Assembly (NCBI GenBank): GCA_948144175.1
Contig: CANXME010002654.1
Coordinates: 744,001-808,000 of the forward strand
Direction: 5' to 3'
DNA length: 64,000 nucleotides
Origin: Closterium sp. NIES-65
Taxonomy: Eukaryota > Streptophyta > Zygnematophyceae > Desmidiales > Closteriaceae
The notes beneath the pieces were generated by a model that saw only the letters and a list, made by a program, of their open reading frames with translations, searched no databases and had not been told where the DNA came from. The position numbers and the translations under genes were made by a program. This document shows positions 10,019 through 20,962 of the stretch, in pieces. Position 1 is the stretch's first letter. Each line of letters opens with the position of its first letter.

Positions 10019-12200
10019 AGAGCAGGGGGAGCAAGGAGACGCCTCTGCCAAGGTTGCAGCAGAGCTGCACCCCCAGAACTATTGGGTGTTGGACACGGGC
10101 ACTGCTTGGACGATGACTCCGCGCAAGGACCTGCTGGACCACGTACGCGCAGCACCGATCAATGAGTTGTGCTCTGCCTCTGAATACGCGCTGAAGGTGG
10201 CTGGTGCGGGACGAGCTGCGTTTCAGGGAGCGGACGGCAAGCCGGTGGTGCTTGACGACGTTCTCCTCGTTCTTGAACTCAAGGGCAACCTCATCTCCCT
10301 CCGTAAGCTTGGCAAGGCTGGGGTGAGCACTAGCACGGATGGGGCCCGCACGTACAAGGGACAGCTGGGCAATCGGGTGCTTTGGGATCTGCACGAGAGC
10401 AAGGACGTGTACAGATCCATGTGGCAGCTGCCACCGTTGGCGTGGCATGGTGGGGGGCAGGCTGGAGAGGGGTCTGCATCCCAGGGGGGGTGCAACACCG
10501 TTGGAGGGGTTGGTGTGAAAGTGTCGGCCAGATCTAGGGAGACGGATTGGGCAACGGCACACCGACGCTTGGGGCATGTGGCAATGTCCTTGTTGAAGCA
10601 GCTGGAGAAAGATGGAGCCGTTAAGGGTCTGAAGCTGAACAGACAGCCACCTAATGAGAATTGTGAAATCTGTTTGCTCTCAAAGTTTATCCGTTTCCCC
10701 TTCCATAGTGTGACTGGCAGGAGCAAGAAGCCTTTAGAGTTGGTCCACATGGACTTGGTGGGGCCGGTGCCGGTTCAGGGGCACAAGGGAGAGCGGTACT
10801 TTTTGACCATAGTGGATGATTGGAGCAGGCTTATGTGGGCATATCCGCTGAAGCAGAAGGACCACGCCGCCTCTACGATACGAGAAGATTGGCTGCCATT
10901 TGTGGAGAAGCAAGCGGAGTGTGTGGTGAAGCGGATTAGGACAAATCGGGGTGGTGAGTTCCTTGGAGCTGGGATGACAGCTAGGCTCAAGAAGCAGGGC
11001 ATCCAGAGGGAGCTGACCACGGCTTACACCCCACAGTCCAACGGTGTAGCAGAACCGGCGAACCGGACAATTCTAGAGACAGCTAGGGTGCTGCTCATAG
11101 AATCTGGGCTGGGCAACTTGATGTGGCCCCATGCTGTTCTGCATGCTACCGTCGCTAGGAACAGGGTACTCACCAAGGTTGGGGATGACTTGTGGGTGCC
11201 GTTGGAGAGGTGGCTTGAGAGGAAGCTGCCAGTGGACATGCTAAGGGTGTTCGGTTGCATGGCAGTCGCCCACGTCCCCAAGACCTACCGCAGTAAGTTG
11301 GGGGCAAATGCAATCTGGTGTGTGCATTTGGGGCTGGCTGCTAAGAGCAAGGGATGGCTGCTGTGGGAACCATCCAAGGGTGTGTTGTTTGACAGCAGTG
11401 ATGTGAAGTTTGTTAAGGGCATGATGTTTAGGAGCTGGGAGAAACAGCCGGAGGCCAGGGTGTCCCAGCAGATGGAGCAGATCACCATGCAGCTGGACCT
11501 CACTCCTAGTGTGTGGGAGGAGGGAGAGGAGGCAGCTGCAGAGGGTGGTGATGGAAAGAAGGTACAGGAGGAACCTGCTGGTGGAGAAAATGATGTAGAG
11601 TCTAGCACTAGTGGAGCTGCTGGATCCGAGGGGGGAGAGCAGCAGAAGAGGAAAACTATGAAGCCGAAGGGTGTCGTTATGAAGGGATGGGAGACACCCG
11701 TCTCCAGGCCAGGACATACCCGTATGGCTACTAAGAAGCTGACTGCAGGAGCTGATGTAGCACAGCAGCAGCTTGGGACAGAGGAGGCATTGCTGATTCT
11801 ACCGCATGGCCATGATCCGTATGAGGAGAATGAACGTGCCTACTGTTTTCTTGCCCATGCACCAGAGGAACCAGCTAGCATGGAGGAGGCATTAGCTGGA
11901 TCAGATAGCGAGAAGTGGCTGGTTTCTAGGGATGCTGAGTACCAGAGCCTGCTAGAGAATGGGACATGGGATCTGGTGGTGCTGCCCGATGGGAAGAAAG
12001 CTGTACAGTGCAACTGGGTGCTAAGGATCAAAACTGATGACAAGGGACAGGTCACCATCTACAAGAGTAGGCTGGTGGCTAAGGGGTTTGTGCAGCAGGA
12101 GAAGCGGGACTTCAATGAGATTTTTTCTCCCACTGCCAAACCCCTTACCCTCCGTGTCTTGTTGGCAGATGCAACTGTTAGTGGGAAATTAATCATTTAG
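9834..12200 (+). pseudogene. Copia D protease-integrase-RT N-terminal part
   Basis: A 788-codon open frame. The protease motif D-T-G-T is at 10092-10103, where D-[ST]-G-A is usual. The pre-integrase motif HRRLGH lies near 10560. The integrase has its first Asp at 10752-10754 (H-M-D-L-V-G-P) and a Glu in S-N-G-V-A-E, but the second catalytic position at 10944-10946 is Asn (R-T-N-R-G-G-E-F). The RT begins near 11880 (A-L-A-G-S-D-S-E-K-W) and includes N-W-V-L-R-I-K and R-L-V-A-K-G-F. The frame ends at TAG 12198-12200, where related elements read on with M-D-V/I. The first ~45 codons overlap gag in another frame and are not genuine. Confidence 0.9.
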
Positions 12201-13052
12201 ATGGATATATCAACGGCATTCCTCAATGGAATTTAATAGAAGGATGTGTATATGACGCTGCCGGCTGGGTATGATGATGGTACAGGCAGGGTGTGCAAGC
12301 TGAAAAAAGTCCATTTATGGCTTGAAACAGGCGCCACACTGCTGGTACCAGAAGTTGGCAGCTGTTTTAGAGGAGATGGGATTCAGGACCAGCAGCTATG
12401 ATGAGAGCCTCTTTCTCAAGGGGGAGGGGGAGAAGCTGGTGCTGTTTCTGGTCTACGTGGACGACATTTTTCTCTTTAGCAGTAGCATGAAGGAGATCCA
12501 GAATGTGCAGTAGCAGCTGATGGAGAATTTCAAGTGCAAGAACCTTGGGAAGGTGAAGTACTACCTCGGGATGGACGTGGAGAGGGATCTGGATCACAGA
12601 TGGTTGAAGCTGCACCAGGAGAATATCATCAAGGAGCTAGTGGAGAAGTATTGAATTGAGAATGAGTGCAAGGTTGCAACTCCCCTGCTAGCAGAATTCA
12701 ACCTTGTGAAGGCTGCATAGGATGAAGTGGTTGAAGCCGAGGAGCAGCAGCAATTTCAGTCCTTGGTGGGCAGCCTCTTGTATGCAGCAGTTCACACGAG
12801 GCCCAACATCTCTTTCTCGGTTGGGCAGCTGGCAAGGGTGGTGCAAAATACATCAGAGGAGCAGGTGGATGGTGCTGAGCGTGTGGTAAAGTATTTGAAC
12901 TCTCACCCAAGCATTGGAGTTCAATACTCCGCATCTGTACAGGTGAAGCAGAAAGGGGTTGAGGTTTTGAAAGGGAAGGGGGAGAGGCTTGGAGAAGGCA
13001 AGCTATTTCTCACTTGCTTTACCGATGCTACGTGGGCCTCTGAGAAGGAGGA
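12201..13052 (+). pseudogene. Copia D RT C-terminal part and RNase H fragment
   Basis: After TAG 12198-12200 the sequence continues with M-D-I-S-T-A-F-L-N-G, then TAA TAG, and a frame change near 12310. The catalytic Y-V-D-D is intact near 12457-12468, in L-V-Y-V-D-D-I-F-L-F. Further stops follow at about 12511-12513 (TAG, Gln expected), 12652-12654 (TGA) and 12718-12720 (TAG). RNase H begins with T-D-A-T-W-A near 13022 and is cut off at the satellite junction. Confidence 0.85.
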
Positions 13053-13365
13053 TTCCTCATCGACCAACTCTCCTGTTAGTCCAGTGGACTGGTTGGACCA
13101 AGAAGCCTGTTGGTCCTGTGAACCAGTTGGACACGGTGGCGTGTTGGTCCAATTGACCGGTTGGACCAACTCTTATGTTGGTCTAGTGGACCGGTTGGAC
13201 CAAATGGCGTGTTGGTCCTATAGATCGGCTGGACCACCTCGCCCGTTGGGATAGTGGGCCGGTTGGACCAACTTGCATGTTGGTCTAGTGGACCTGTTGG
13301 ACCAGCTCACTTGTTGGTCCCGTGGACCGGTTGGTCCAACTAGACTGTTGGTCTTGTGGAACGGT
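13053..13365 (-). repeat. Small block of 34-bp satellite S2 (reverse orientation)
   Basis: About nine diverged copies of the S2 unit found in bulk after 41 kb. Here it reads GGTTGGACCAAC...GTTGGTCTAGTGGACC on +, the reverse complement of the orientation at 41-45 and 54-64 kb. It directly abuts Copia D RNase H on the left and the Gypsy G1 LTR on the right. Confidence 0.85.
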
Positions 13366-13729
13366 TGCGTGAGGATCTAGGATCGAGCTCAAGAAAGAGA
13401 GTTTGAATTGAATCCTGGGTACAACATGAGGCTATATATAGTCTCAACGCAAGGCCAGTTACCTAGGTGTTACGCCAATGTTCTGAGGGTCGCGAAGTGT
13501 CCCGAACAGAACCTTCCCGAACTCAGTAGGAATCAATTCGGTGGCAACCAAAAAGGCTTGAGTTTGGTACATGTAACCTGGTTCGGTGGTACAACTTTAA
13601 TAACATATAGGAATGCACCTTACCTAGGAAATCAAGCATATCTATGTATGGTAAATAAAACCCAATATAGTAATAGCATAATAATGTCCAGGCAAGCTAG
13701 CAAAGCTGGCATAAGCCATCGTACTCTCA
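13366..13729 (-). repeat. 3' LTR of Gypsy element G1
   Basis: A 364-bp segment with TG...CA ends (TGCGTGAGG to GTACTCTCA). It has an internal CTATATATAG near 13432-13441 that could be a TATA box. The part from about 13500 to 13729 is clearly homologous to 20734-20962 at the other end of the element, including AACAGAACCTTCCCGAAC and GTCCAGGCAAGCTAGCAAAG. The outer boundary is inferred from the satellite junction and the TG dinucleotide. Confidence 0.7.
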
Positions 13730-13745
13730 AACGCCCCCCCCTCAA
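13730..13745 (-). other. Polypurine tract of Gypsy G1
   Basis: On the minus strand, TTTGAGGGGGGGCGTT lies immediately upstream of the 3' LTR, as expected for the plus-strand DNA primer of an LTR retrotransposon. Confidence 0.65.
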
Positions 13746-14457
13746 AGCTGGGTGGCGTGAGATACACCGTGCTTGACAAGATAGTCCTTGAGAGCAAGGC
13801 TTACGTTGCCCATATCAACTTCTTCAACCCAACTGTCCTCAGTAGGATCGTAACACTTCCAGCGTATTAGGAACTCGATGGTCTTGCCGCCACGGCGCCA
13901 ATGACTGAGAACGCGCTCCAGTGCATACGCTAGTTCATCCTGTATGAGAACAAGTGTTGGTGGCAGTAGCTGCCCTCCCTGGAACTGTTGGTTGGGGTCC
14001 TTGAAGGGCTTCAGTAGTTGGACATAAAAAGCATTATGAAGCTTCCACGTAGTAGGTAAGTGCAAGCGGGATGTTACTAGTGTCATCTGTGCCTCAATGT
14101 GAAATGGACCATAGAAGCGAGGCCTCGACTTGGATGTAGGTGAGACAGGTTCAAGTTGCATGGGTCAAAAAGCACCTGATCTTCGACTGCTACTGAGTGA
14201 TCACGTCGCTGGGGATCGGCATATTGCTTCCGGGAGTTTTGCATCATGGTGAGACGTCGCAGAGTCTTCTCCCATAGCTGCTGCATGGTGGTGACAAAGT
14301 CGTGTGCAGATTTGGCGTGTGCCGGTATTTTTGGCTGCTGTGGTGTGAGTGGTTCCCGTCTGTAGCACAGGAAGAAACGAGTTTTCCCTGTGGCTGCATG
14401 TGACTCGTTTTTGTAACCGAACTCTAGGGTCGGTAACTGTATATCCCAGCCGCTGAC
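13742..14457 (-). pseudogene. Gypsy G1 integrase C-terminus and chromodomain
   Basis: Reading leftwards from 14457 the minus strand encodes L-P-T-L-E-F-G-Y-K-N-E-S and R-R-E-P-L-T-P, the post-catalytic part of a Gypsy integrase. A frame change near 14130 follows, then Y-G-P-F-H-I-E-A, W-K-L-H-N-A-F-Y-V-Q-L-L-K-P and a chromodomain-like end with A-L-E-R-V-L-S-H, F-L-I-R-W-K-C-Y and D-S-W-V-E-E. Chromodomains of this kind target integration to marked chromatin in chromoviruses (family knowledge). The stop is at 13742-13744. Confidence 0.9.
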
Positions 14458-17049
14458 GCCGCCTCGGACGACTCCGTACCAGTTGCTGACCGGGAAGAAG
14501 CCCGACCTTACGCTGGCGCGGGTCTGGGGCTGCATGGTGCAGTTCATGGTTCCCGAGCAACAGCACAGTGGGAAGCTGGCGCCGAAGGCTCGTTGGGGGC
14601 TTCACCTGGGTATGTCGCAGGAAAGCAAGGGCTGGGAGGTGCTCGACCTGACCGACAACAAGGTGGTCACCTCGATCGAGGTGATCTTCTACGAGACGGT
14701 GTCGCTTGAGGTGTAGAAGGCGAAGTATGGGCCGGCGTCGGAGCGGACGCAGGCACACCTGCTGACGAACACATTGACGACAACGATTCCATTGCTTGCC
14801 GAAGTCGACGAGCCTGTTGATGAGGATGTTGTGGAGGTTCCCTCCCCTCCCCCTGTTCTTGCTCCTCCGTTCCCCGTCGCAGATCGGCCTATGTCAGCAC
14901 TTTTGCTGACCACCAGCGATGAGGGGAGCCTTGAGGCGTCGCCTATGGCGCCGGCCGGTGGCTTCGCCGGCGGTCGACAAGGCACCAAGCCCGTCGACCA
15001 GGATGGGAAGTCGTTGACGACAGTGGAGCACCAGACAGGGGAGCCGGTTGAACAGGAAGCAACAGCAGGGGTGAACTCGACAGAGGAGCAGCTGCTAGAG
15101 CGGTCGACAAGGGAGCTGTCGAAGTTAGTAGCAGGCGAGCAATTGGTCGAAGGGTCAAAGCAGCTGTTCGACGACGAGGACGTCGACGAGGAAGGGGAGC
15201 AGTCGGCGGGTGAGGAGTCCACCGACAGCGACGTGGTGGAAGTGCCGATAACGAAGCCTAAGCTGCAACGCACAGGTCGAGCTCGACGGCCGCCGGAGCG
15301 GCCTAGCTTCCACGCCTGCCTTCCCCCAGCTACCTTCACCACGGTTTACGATGAGGTTGACGACGACCTGTTGTACGACGACGCCGAGGAGGATGAAGAC
15401 CTGCCGGAGCTCGACCCTGACATGCATGCCGACCCGAACAGTGCTGGGACATCGCCACGATGACGGTGAACGAGGCGCTGTCAAGCTGGAAGGGCGAGGC
15501 GGTGAAGGGCGCCATGGAAGAAGAGATTCGCAGCCTCATCGGCATGGGCACTTGGGAGCTGGTCGAACGCCCACGTGGGGTGAACATCATGAAGAGCCGG
15601 TGGGTGCTGCGGACCAAGTACCGCATCGACGACACTGTCGAGCGCGAGAAGGCGAGGCTGGTCGTGAAGGGCTTCACGCAGGTGTACGGTGCCGACTATG
15701 ACGAGACGTACTCGCCGGTGAGCAGCTACGTCACACTCAGGATCTTCCTCAGCATTGTCACTATCCTTGACCTCAACCTGATGCAGCTTGACATGAAGAA
15801 CGCTTTCCTGCAAAGCAAGCTCGACAGGGTGCTCTACATGTACCAGCCGGACTACTTCAACGATGGGACTGGCCGGGTGTGTAAGCTGCTGAAGAGCCTC
15901 TACAGGCTAAAGCAGTCGCTGCTGCTGTGGTACAGGGCTCTCGACGGAGTGCTGCTGGGCACTGGCTGGAAGAAAAGTCAGGTCGACGAGTTGATCTACT
16001 TCAAGACCGGCGGCGACGGAGTAACGTGCTGGGTGCTGGTCTAAGTCGACGACCTGCTCGCCGCTAGCAGCAGAATAGCGATGCTGAAGGAGCTGAAGGA
16101 GCTGCTGAAGGCCGCCTTCGAGCTGCGCAAGATCTCGCCGGTGGTGAAGTACCTTGGGCTAGAGATCGTGCGTGACAGGCCGGCCAGGAAGCTGTGGCTG
16201 CACCTGCATGGCTACGCCGACAAGCTCCGCAGGCGCTTCATCGACGAGGAGCAGGGCGGTCGAGTCCCGAAGACGCCGGTCTCGGTCGACGCCTACGCTC
16301 AGCTGACGTTCGACGATGAGGAGGCTCAGGAGCGCGAAGAGGAGGAGTACCGGCAGAAGGTCGGCTCGCTGCAGTTCGAGGCGACAACGACGAGGCCGGA
16401 CATCGCGTTCCCCTGCAGCAAGCTGGGGAGCGGCCTCAGGCTGAGGAGCAACCAGCATTGGCGCGAGGTCGACCGCTGCCTCGCTTACCTCGCCGACACC
16501 CGCGACACTGCCCTGGCGTTTGGCTGTAGACCAGAATTGTTGGAGCTAATCGGCTACGTCGATGCCGACGACGCGTGCGACAAGCAGAACCGGACGAGCA
16601 CAGGAGGCTACATGTTCGTCTACGGAGGGGCCGTGGTCTCCTCGTCGAGCTCGCGCATCAAGTGCGCGACATTGTCATCGACCGAGTCGGAGTACGTGGC
16701 GGCCACGGATGCCGGCAAGGAGGGGCGTCGACTTCACTTCCTCCTTGCGGAATTCAAGCTGCTCAACGCTGGGAAGCCGACCTTCCTCCGCGTCAACAAG
16801 TCGGCAATCACGGTCGCTAAGAGCTTGGGGCTGACGGGCAACCTCAAGCACATGGAGCGACGCTACGCCTGGCTGCAGCACATGGTGAGGCGCGGAAAAT
16901 TTGTGCTGAAATACATCCCGACCACCGAGCAGCCGGTGGACTTCCTGACAAAGGCGTTGCATTTTCCGGCTTTCAACCTGTGCTTTGTCGCCATTGACCA
17001 AGTTCGTCTGTCCGACGTCGGGGACGGCGACGATGAGGTGCAGCAGTAG
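14458..17049 (+). pseudogene. Copia B pol fragment (integrase C-terminus, RT, RNase H)
   Basis: Homology to the intact copy C shows these breaks: TAG at 14714-14716, where C has Trp; a frame change from 2 to 1 near 15440; and TAA at 16042-16044, which replaces the Tyr of the catalytic Y-V-D-D box (L-V-stop-V-D-D-L-L). RNase H retains S-S-T-E-S-E-Y-V-A-A, but its D-N-K-S-A motif is shortened to N-K-S-A near 16794, losing the Asp codon. Acidic linker repeats rich in Glu/Asp/Val fill 14780-15440. The last 322 codons (16081-17049) are open. Confidence 0.9.
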
Positions 17050-17170
17050 GTGCCGTGCCCTTCTGCACGGCTGGTGCGGTGACGGCGTGCTGTGTGTGGG
17101 GTGCACGCCGCGGACGGGTTTTCTCCGTGGAGTACTACCGTGCGGGCTGGAAGTCCAAGCGTGAGCGCGG

Positions 17171-18248
17171 CAGAGGAGTGTTAACAGGAATGGAGTGTTG
17201 GCCCTGCCGTCGCTTGGGCAACGCCGACGACTTAGTCGGATGTACGGGAATAGCAGCCGACCGCTCACAGTGGGAGAGCTGCTCGACAGGCATTGTCGAG
17301 GTGCAGGGGACCGCTGTGGTGCTGCTATCGACCAGGGAGCTCGACAGCTGCAACTGACTGGTCTGGGCAACGGGTGGGCCGTCGACCAGGAGGGGCAGTT
17401 CGACCGGGAGCAGTCCGTCGACCTGCAGCTCAACTCGGAGCATTCCGTTGATCTGCAGCTCGAGCGGGAGCAGTCTGTCGACCTGCAGTTTGAACGGGAG
17501 GTCGACGAAGGAGTCCGTCGACCTGACAAGTGAGCAGCGGTCGACGAGGGGAGCTCGGTGACAACCGCTGACGGTTTGGTCGGCGGAAGGGGTCCTTCGA
17601 CCAGGGGTTAGCTCGACGGGAGTTGTGGTCGACCAGAGGGACCTGGTGGTCAACCAGAAGCAGTGGTGGTCGACCGGAAGCACCTGGTGGTCGACTGGGT
17701 CGACCGGGTAACCTGCTTGACGAGTTCTTCGGGGGCACACGAACGTCGTCAAGGTTGCGATGGCGCAGGCGACTGCGGGCTGGTATCCCGGAGTCAATGT
17801 GGCTCGTCAGGCGCAGACAACAGCCGACGGATGCCCAACGAGGCAAGTCGGGCCAATCGTCTCTGCGCATCTGTAAGCGTGCGTACTGCTGTGTTCTACG
17901 GGGCAACGCTAGACAGCCGCTCTGCTGCAGCGTTGGCACGCCGTCGACCTGCTCTGTTGGCATATTGCCTTTTTGCAGTGTTGGCGCGGCTCCTCTACGC
18001 AACGCTGGCAGGCGGTCGACCGAGCTGCGCTGGCGGTCGACCAGGCTAGTAGCAGGTGTTTGATGTAGTCATTGTTGTCATGGCTTGTAAACTAAAACTG
18101 CAATTCCAACTTTGTTAGTTGAAACTATTGCCGATTACTCTCGTGTATGTGCAAGCACTAAGGAACCAAGCAAAGCTACGATCACTCCTAGTAGTTCGTG
18201 CCAACCCCCGTAGTCTAGCTCTCTACCGTTGTAGAGTGAATCTCCACA
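17171..18248 (+). repeat. Polypurine tract and 3' LTR of Copia B
   Basis: CAGAGGAG (17171-17178) precedes TGTTAACAGG, and the LTR runs from 17179 to 18248 (1,070 bp), ending AATCTCCACA. Both ends match the LTR of Copia C (TGTCAACGGG ... ATCTCCGCA on its coding strand). Like C it is rich in GTCGAC. Homology to C is clear at the ends and patchy in the middle. Confidence 0.8.
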
Positions 18249-18966
18249 CACGTGAGACGGGTTTGGCACCTGGTTCCTCCACGATCTCGTGCTCTTGGGT
18301 GCGTGCTGGAGGTACTCCTGCAGATAGGTCGTCTGGCTTTTTATCCTTGTACTGCTCCAAGACCTTCTTCACTGCTGCAGGTAGCTCCGAACTCGGCTTC
18401 TTCTTCTCTGCTACTGCCATAACCAGTGCTAAGTAACCTGTGTTACTCTCGTTCACCGTCCGTTCGAACCGTGCCAGTGTCGTTTCAGGAACGCTCCCTG
18501 TATCCGTCCAGCTTTGCAGCTCCACTCGTTTCCCGTTGTTGTAGTTGCATGCCTTCCTGTTGACCCAGTCGATCTCGGGGTTGAACCGCTTTAAGAAATC
18601 TCGCCCCAAGATGAAATCTGATCCGTTGATGTTCGTGATCGGCAGCGTCGGCTTCCACCTCAGCGCCCCTATGTGTAGCTGCAGTGATGCTTCGCCGTGG
18701 ATGGGAAATTTGGTACCGTCCACCATCGTTGCCGTGAACTTGGTCTCCTCCGAAGGTTCTCCAAATTTCTCCAACGTCTCGTGGTCGCACACCGAGTGGG
18801 ACGCACCATTGTCCACCAATTCCTAGAGGCATCGTCCATTGCAGATCACCTCAATCAGTAGTGGTTGTTGCTGCTCCGAGTAGCCGTAGATGGTCTCGCT
18901 TATAGGATCGTAGGGTACGTCGAATAGATCATCTCTCGGTCCTTTGCTCGAAGCTGCTGAGTCCAT
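18249..18966 (-). pseudogene. Gypsy G1 protease and start of RT region
   Basis: Read leftwards from about 18966 (M-D-S-A-A-S-S-K-G). A TAG where Gln would fit precedes the protease core L-V-D-N-G-A-S-H-S-V-C-D near 18790-18822. The usual D-S-G-A is D-N-G-A here, so the catalytic Asp is kept but the following residue is changed. Flap and helix segments follow (F-I-L-G-R-D-F-L-K-R-F). Then comes the linker to RT with P-D-D-L-S-A-G-V-P-P-A-R and H-E-I-V-E-E-P-G-A-K-P, broken off at the Copia B junction. Confidence 0.85.
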
Positions 18967-19498
18967 ATCAGTTTTTAAGTGAACATTGTTAAAAGGATTT
19001 ATCTGACGCAGATTCAGCTTCGTCTTGGCCTGGAACCTTCCCTTAAGCCTTTGCAGCTGTGTAGGCTTCTCCTGTGGGCAATGGGGAGCGTTTACACTAT
19101 GCTGCGGGGAGAGAATATTTACTTCTTGGAATGCATGACCCTAATCAACGCTCCAATGTGGTTTGCCCAACTTCCCAGGTACCTGAATAATGTCTGAAGG
19201 CTTTTTCTTGGCCTTTAAATCTCCCCTGAATTTTTTAAAGGCCTAAAAACCTTTAGAGGAAATATTCTTACTCTCGGGGGTGTTCGGCTGGAGTTTCCCG
19301 GTCGGTGCAGAGTCTCTTTTTCGCAGAGCCTCCATTTGTCTTGGCGGTTTCCCCTGTTGCCGGCCGGTTGTGGCATTTTAAATTTGCGCCATCGTGTCCT
19401 CTTTTTTTTTATCGCTCCGAAGTCGCTATGTCTTTTGACTTAGGGGGTGCTACACTATTGTTGCCCTTCCGCTCCGCTTGTGCCTTCTTCATTTTCCA

Positions 19499-20270
19499 AC
19501 AGGCCAAGAGTCCATGTCCTGCTGCGCTGCAAAATTAACAGTTCTCATATTTTGTCGGCCGCTGCTTCGCGTCGGTCTTGTCGATATCCATCGGGCTGGC
19601 GGTCGTGGGTGGTGCCGCTGAATGATCTGTTCCGCATGCATCGTCGTGTTTCAGGTTGACCTCGAGTCAGTGCATCAAATCTCTCAATTGCGCACACCGT
19701 GTCGCGGAAGTTGTTGTAGTTCGAGGCAATCATCTTTCAGCAGACTTCCATTTTCAGCCCCTTGATATACGCTTAGATTTTTTCCCCTTCGGTCAGGTCG
19801 GTTGAAGAGGCTCTCCATCTGCTGCGTGTACTGTGTTATACTGTTGTACTGTTTATGCCGATAAATCTGCTGCCGCGCCATGTAGCTGGAGTTGATTGGT
19901 TCGAAACGTTGAATTAAAGCTGCCCAAATTTGCGTCCATGACCCCTCGCCTCGGGCCTCGTTGCTATTGTAAATCCACTCGAGCGCCGAGCCTCGTAATA
20001 GTGTTGCTGCGAGCCGAATCGGCATTGCATCGTGTGTCGGAGTCGTACAGCCAACGGCCTCGAAGAAAATTTCGAGGGACGCAATGAATCGACGGACGTC
20101 GATGTCTCTCTCATTTGGATTGAATGTTTCTGGTTGCCTCAGACGTGCCGCCTCAAGATTCACTGTAGCCATTGCGGCTGCTGCTGGGTGAAGTGTCGGT
20201 GTCACCGTTGCTGACGCTGCTGCATTCGCTGCTGCGTTCGCTGCTGCTATGGCGGCTGCCGACTAGAACG
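19499..20270 (-). pseudogene. Gypsy G1 gag with broken zinc knuckle
   Basis: The minus strand from about 20270 encodes a retrotransposon gag domain: P-E-T-F-N-P-N-E-R-D near 20130, A-A-T-L-L-R-G-S-A-L-E-W near 20000, and F-E-P-I-N-S-S-Y-M-A-R and Y-T-Q-Q-M-E-S-L-F-N-R near 19820-19910. The frame then shifts. A CCHC knuckle lies at 19499-19540 (C-x-F-C-S-A-A-G-H-G-L-L-A-C), but its second residue is a TAA stop (19535-19537). Between 18967 and 19498 I see no further domain. Confidence 0.8.
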
Positions 20271-20733
20271 CAAGAAGCTCCTCTATTCACTAGAGTGCCG
20301 CTCGCGTCAGGTCCAGGCCGGTGTGTAACTCCGTATTTTTTCGTACGGAATTATCACCATTTTCCTCCATTTTGCTATTTGCAGGAAGATTTGCGACGAA
20401 AATAATTTAATTATGGGCGCTGGTCATCTTACTGTGAGTCGAATCGACTGTAGAAATGACGAGCGCTGATTCTGTAGGTTGCGAAATTCTCCCTTAATCG
20501 AAATTCGCGTCCGATCTCGGCCGTTGAGAAGAAATTCGATCCGACGCTCCAAATTCCAACATTTTTGGGCGAAATTCTTAGGGCCGTTGAGATTCGAATT
20601 GACCTCACGGTCGAAATTCCAACTTTCTTGCCACTAGACCCGAGGGAGTTTGAAAACCGGTTAGAGGGGGACGTTAAAAAATAGGGTGGAATTGGTTTAC
20701 GTACCTAAAATCGGCGCTTTCCGTCGTCGCCCC
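20271..20733. other. Noncoding 5' region of Gypsy G1
   Basis: AT-richer DNA with no convincing gene. GAAATTC or a near variant recurs about seven times between 20485 and 20630. It may be the leader and inner LTR part of G1, but it shows no visible match to the left LTR before 20734. Confidence 0.4.
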
Positions 20734-20962
20734 CGAACAGAACCTTCCCGAACTTAGTAGAAAGCCATTCGGTGGAAACCGTATAGGCTTGAGTTCGGTA
20801 CACGTAACCTGGTTCGGTGCTATAACTATAATAAATAATAGGAATGCACCTAACCTAGGAAATTAAACATATCTATGCATGATAAAATAAACCCAAGCTA
20901 GATATAGCATAATAAAGTCCAGGCAAGCTAGCAAAGCCAGCATAAGCGGTCGTACTCGAACA
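20734..20962 (-). repeat. Partial 5' LTR of Gypsy G1
   Basis: Homologous to 13500-13729 over about 230 bp, with several substitutions and small indels. The part matching 13366-13499 is absent. The outer end (CGTACTCGAACA) meets the 182-bp satellite directly. Confidence 0.7.

Larger units (their letters stand above)
8860..13052 (+). mobile_element. Copia element D, degenerate, truncated by satellite
   Basis: Order is LTR end, primer site, gag with zinc knuckle, protease, integrase, RT and RNase H, which is the Copia order. The element stops inside RNase H at about 13052, where 34-bp satellite DNA begins, so the 3' end and 3' LTR are missing. Many in-frame stops and at least three frame changes show that it is dead. 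Confidence 0.9.
14458..18248 (+). mobile_element. Copia element B, 5'-truncated, with 3' LTR
   Basis: The 3' half of the same Copia family as element C (28.8-36.5 kb). It starts at P-P-R-T-T-P-Y-Q-L-L-T-G-K-K-P, in the integrase C-terminal region, and continues through RT and RNase H to a TAG at 17047-17049, a purine tract and one LTR. It lies inside Gypsy G1. The left end lacks gag, protease and the integrase core. Confidence 0.9.
13366..20962 (-). mobile_element. Gypsy chromovirus-like element G1, interrupted by Copia B
   Basis: On the minus strand the order is 5' LTR (20734-20962, partial), gag (about 20270-19499), protease (about 18966-18249), then a foreign Copia piece (14458-18248), then the integrase C-terminal part with chromodomain (14457-13742), polypurine tract and 3' LTR. 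RT, RNase H and most of the integrase are missing at the site of the Copia insert. The insertion was therefore accompanied or followed by a deletion of at least 2 kb (estimated from usual family size). Confidence 0.8.
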
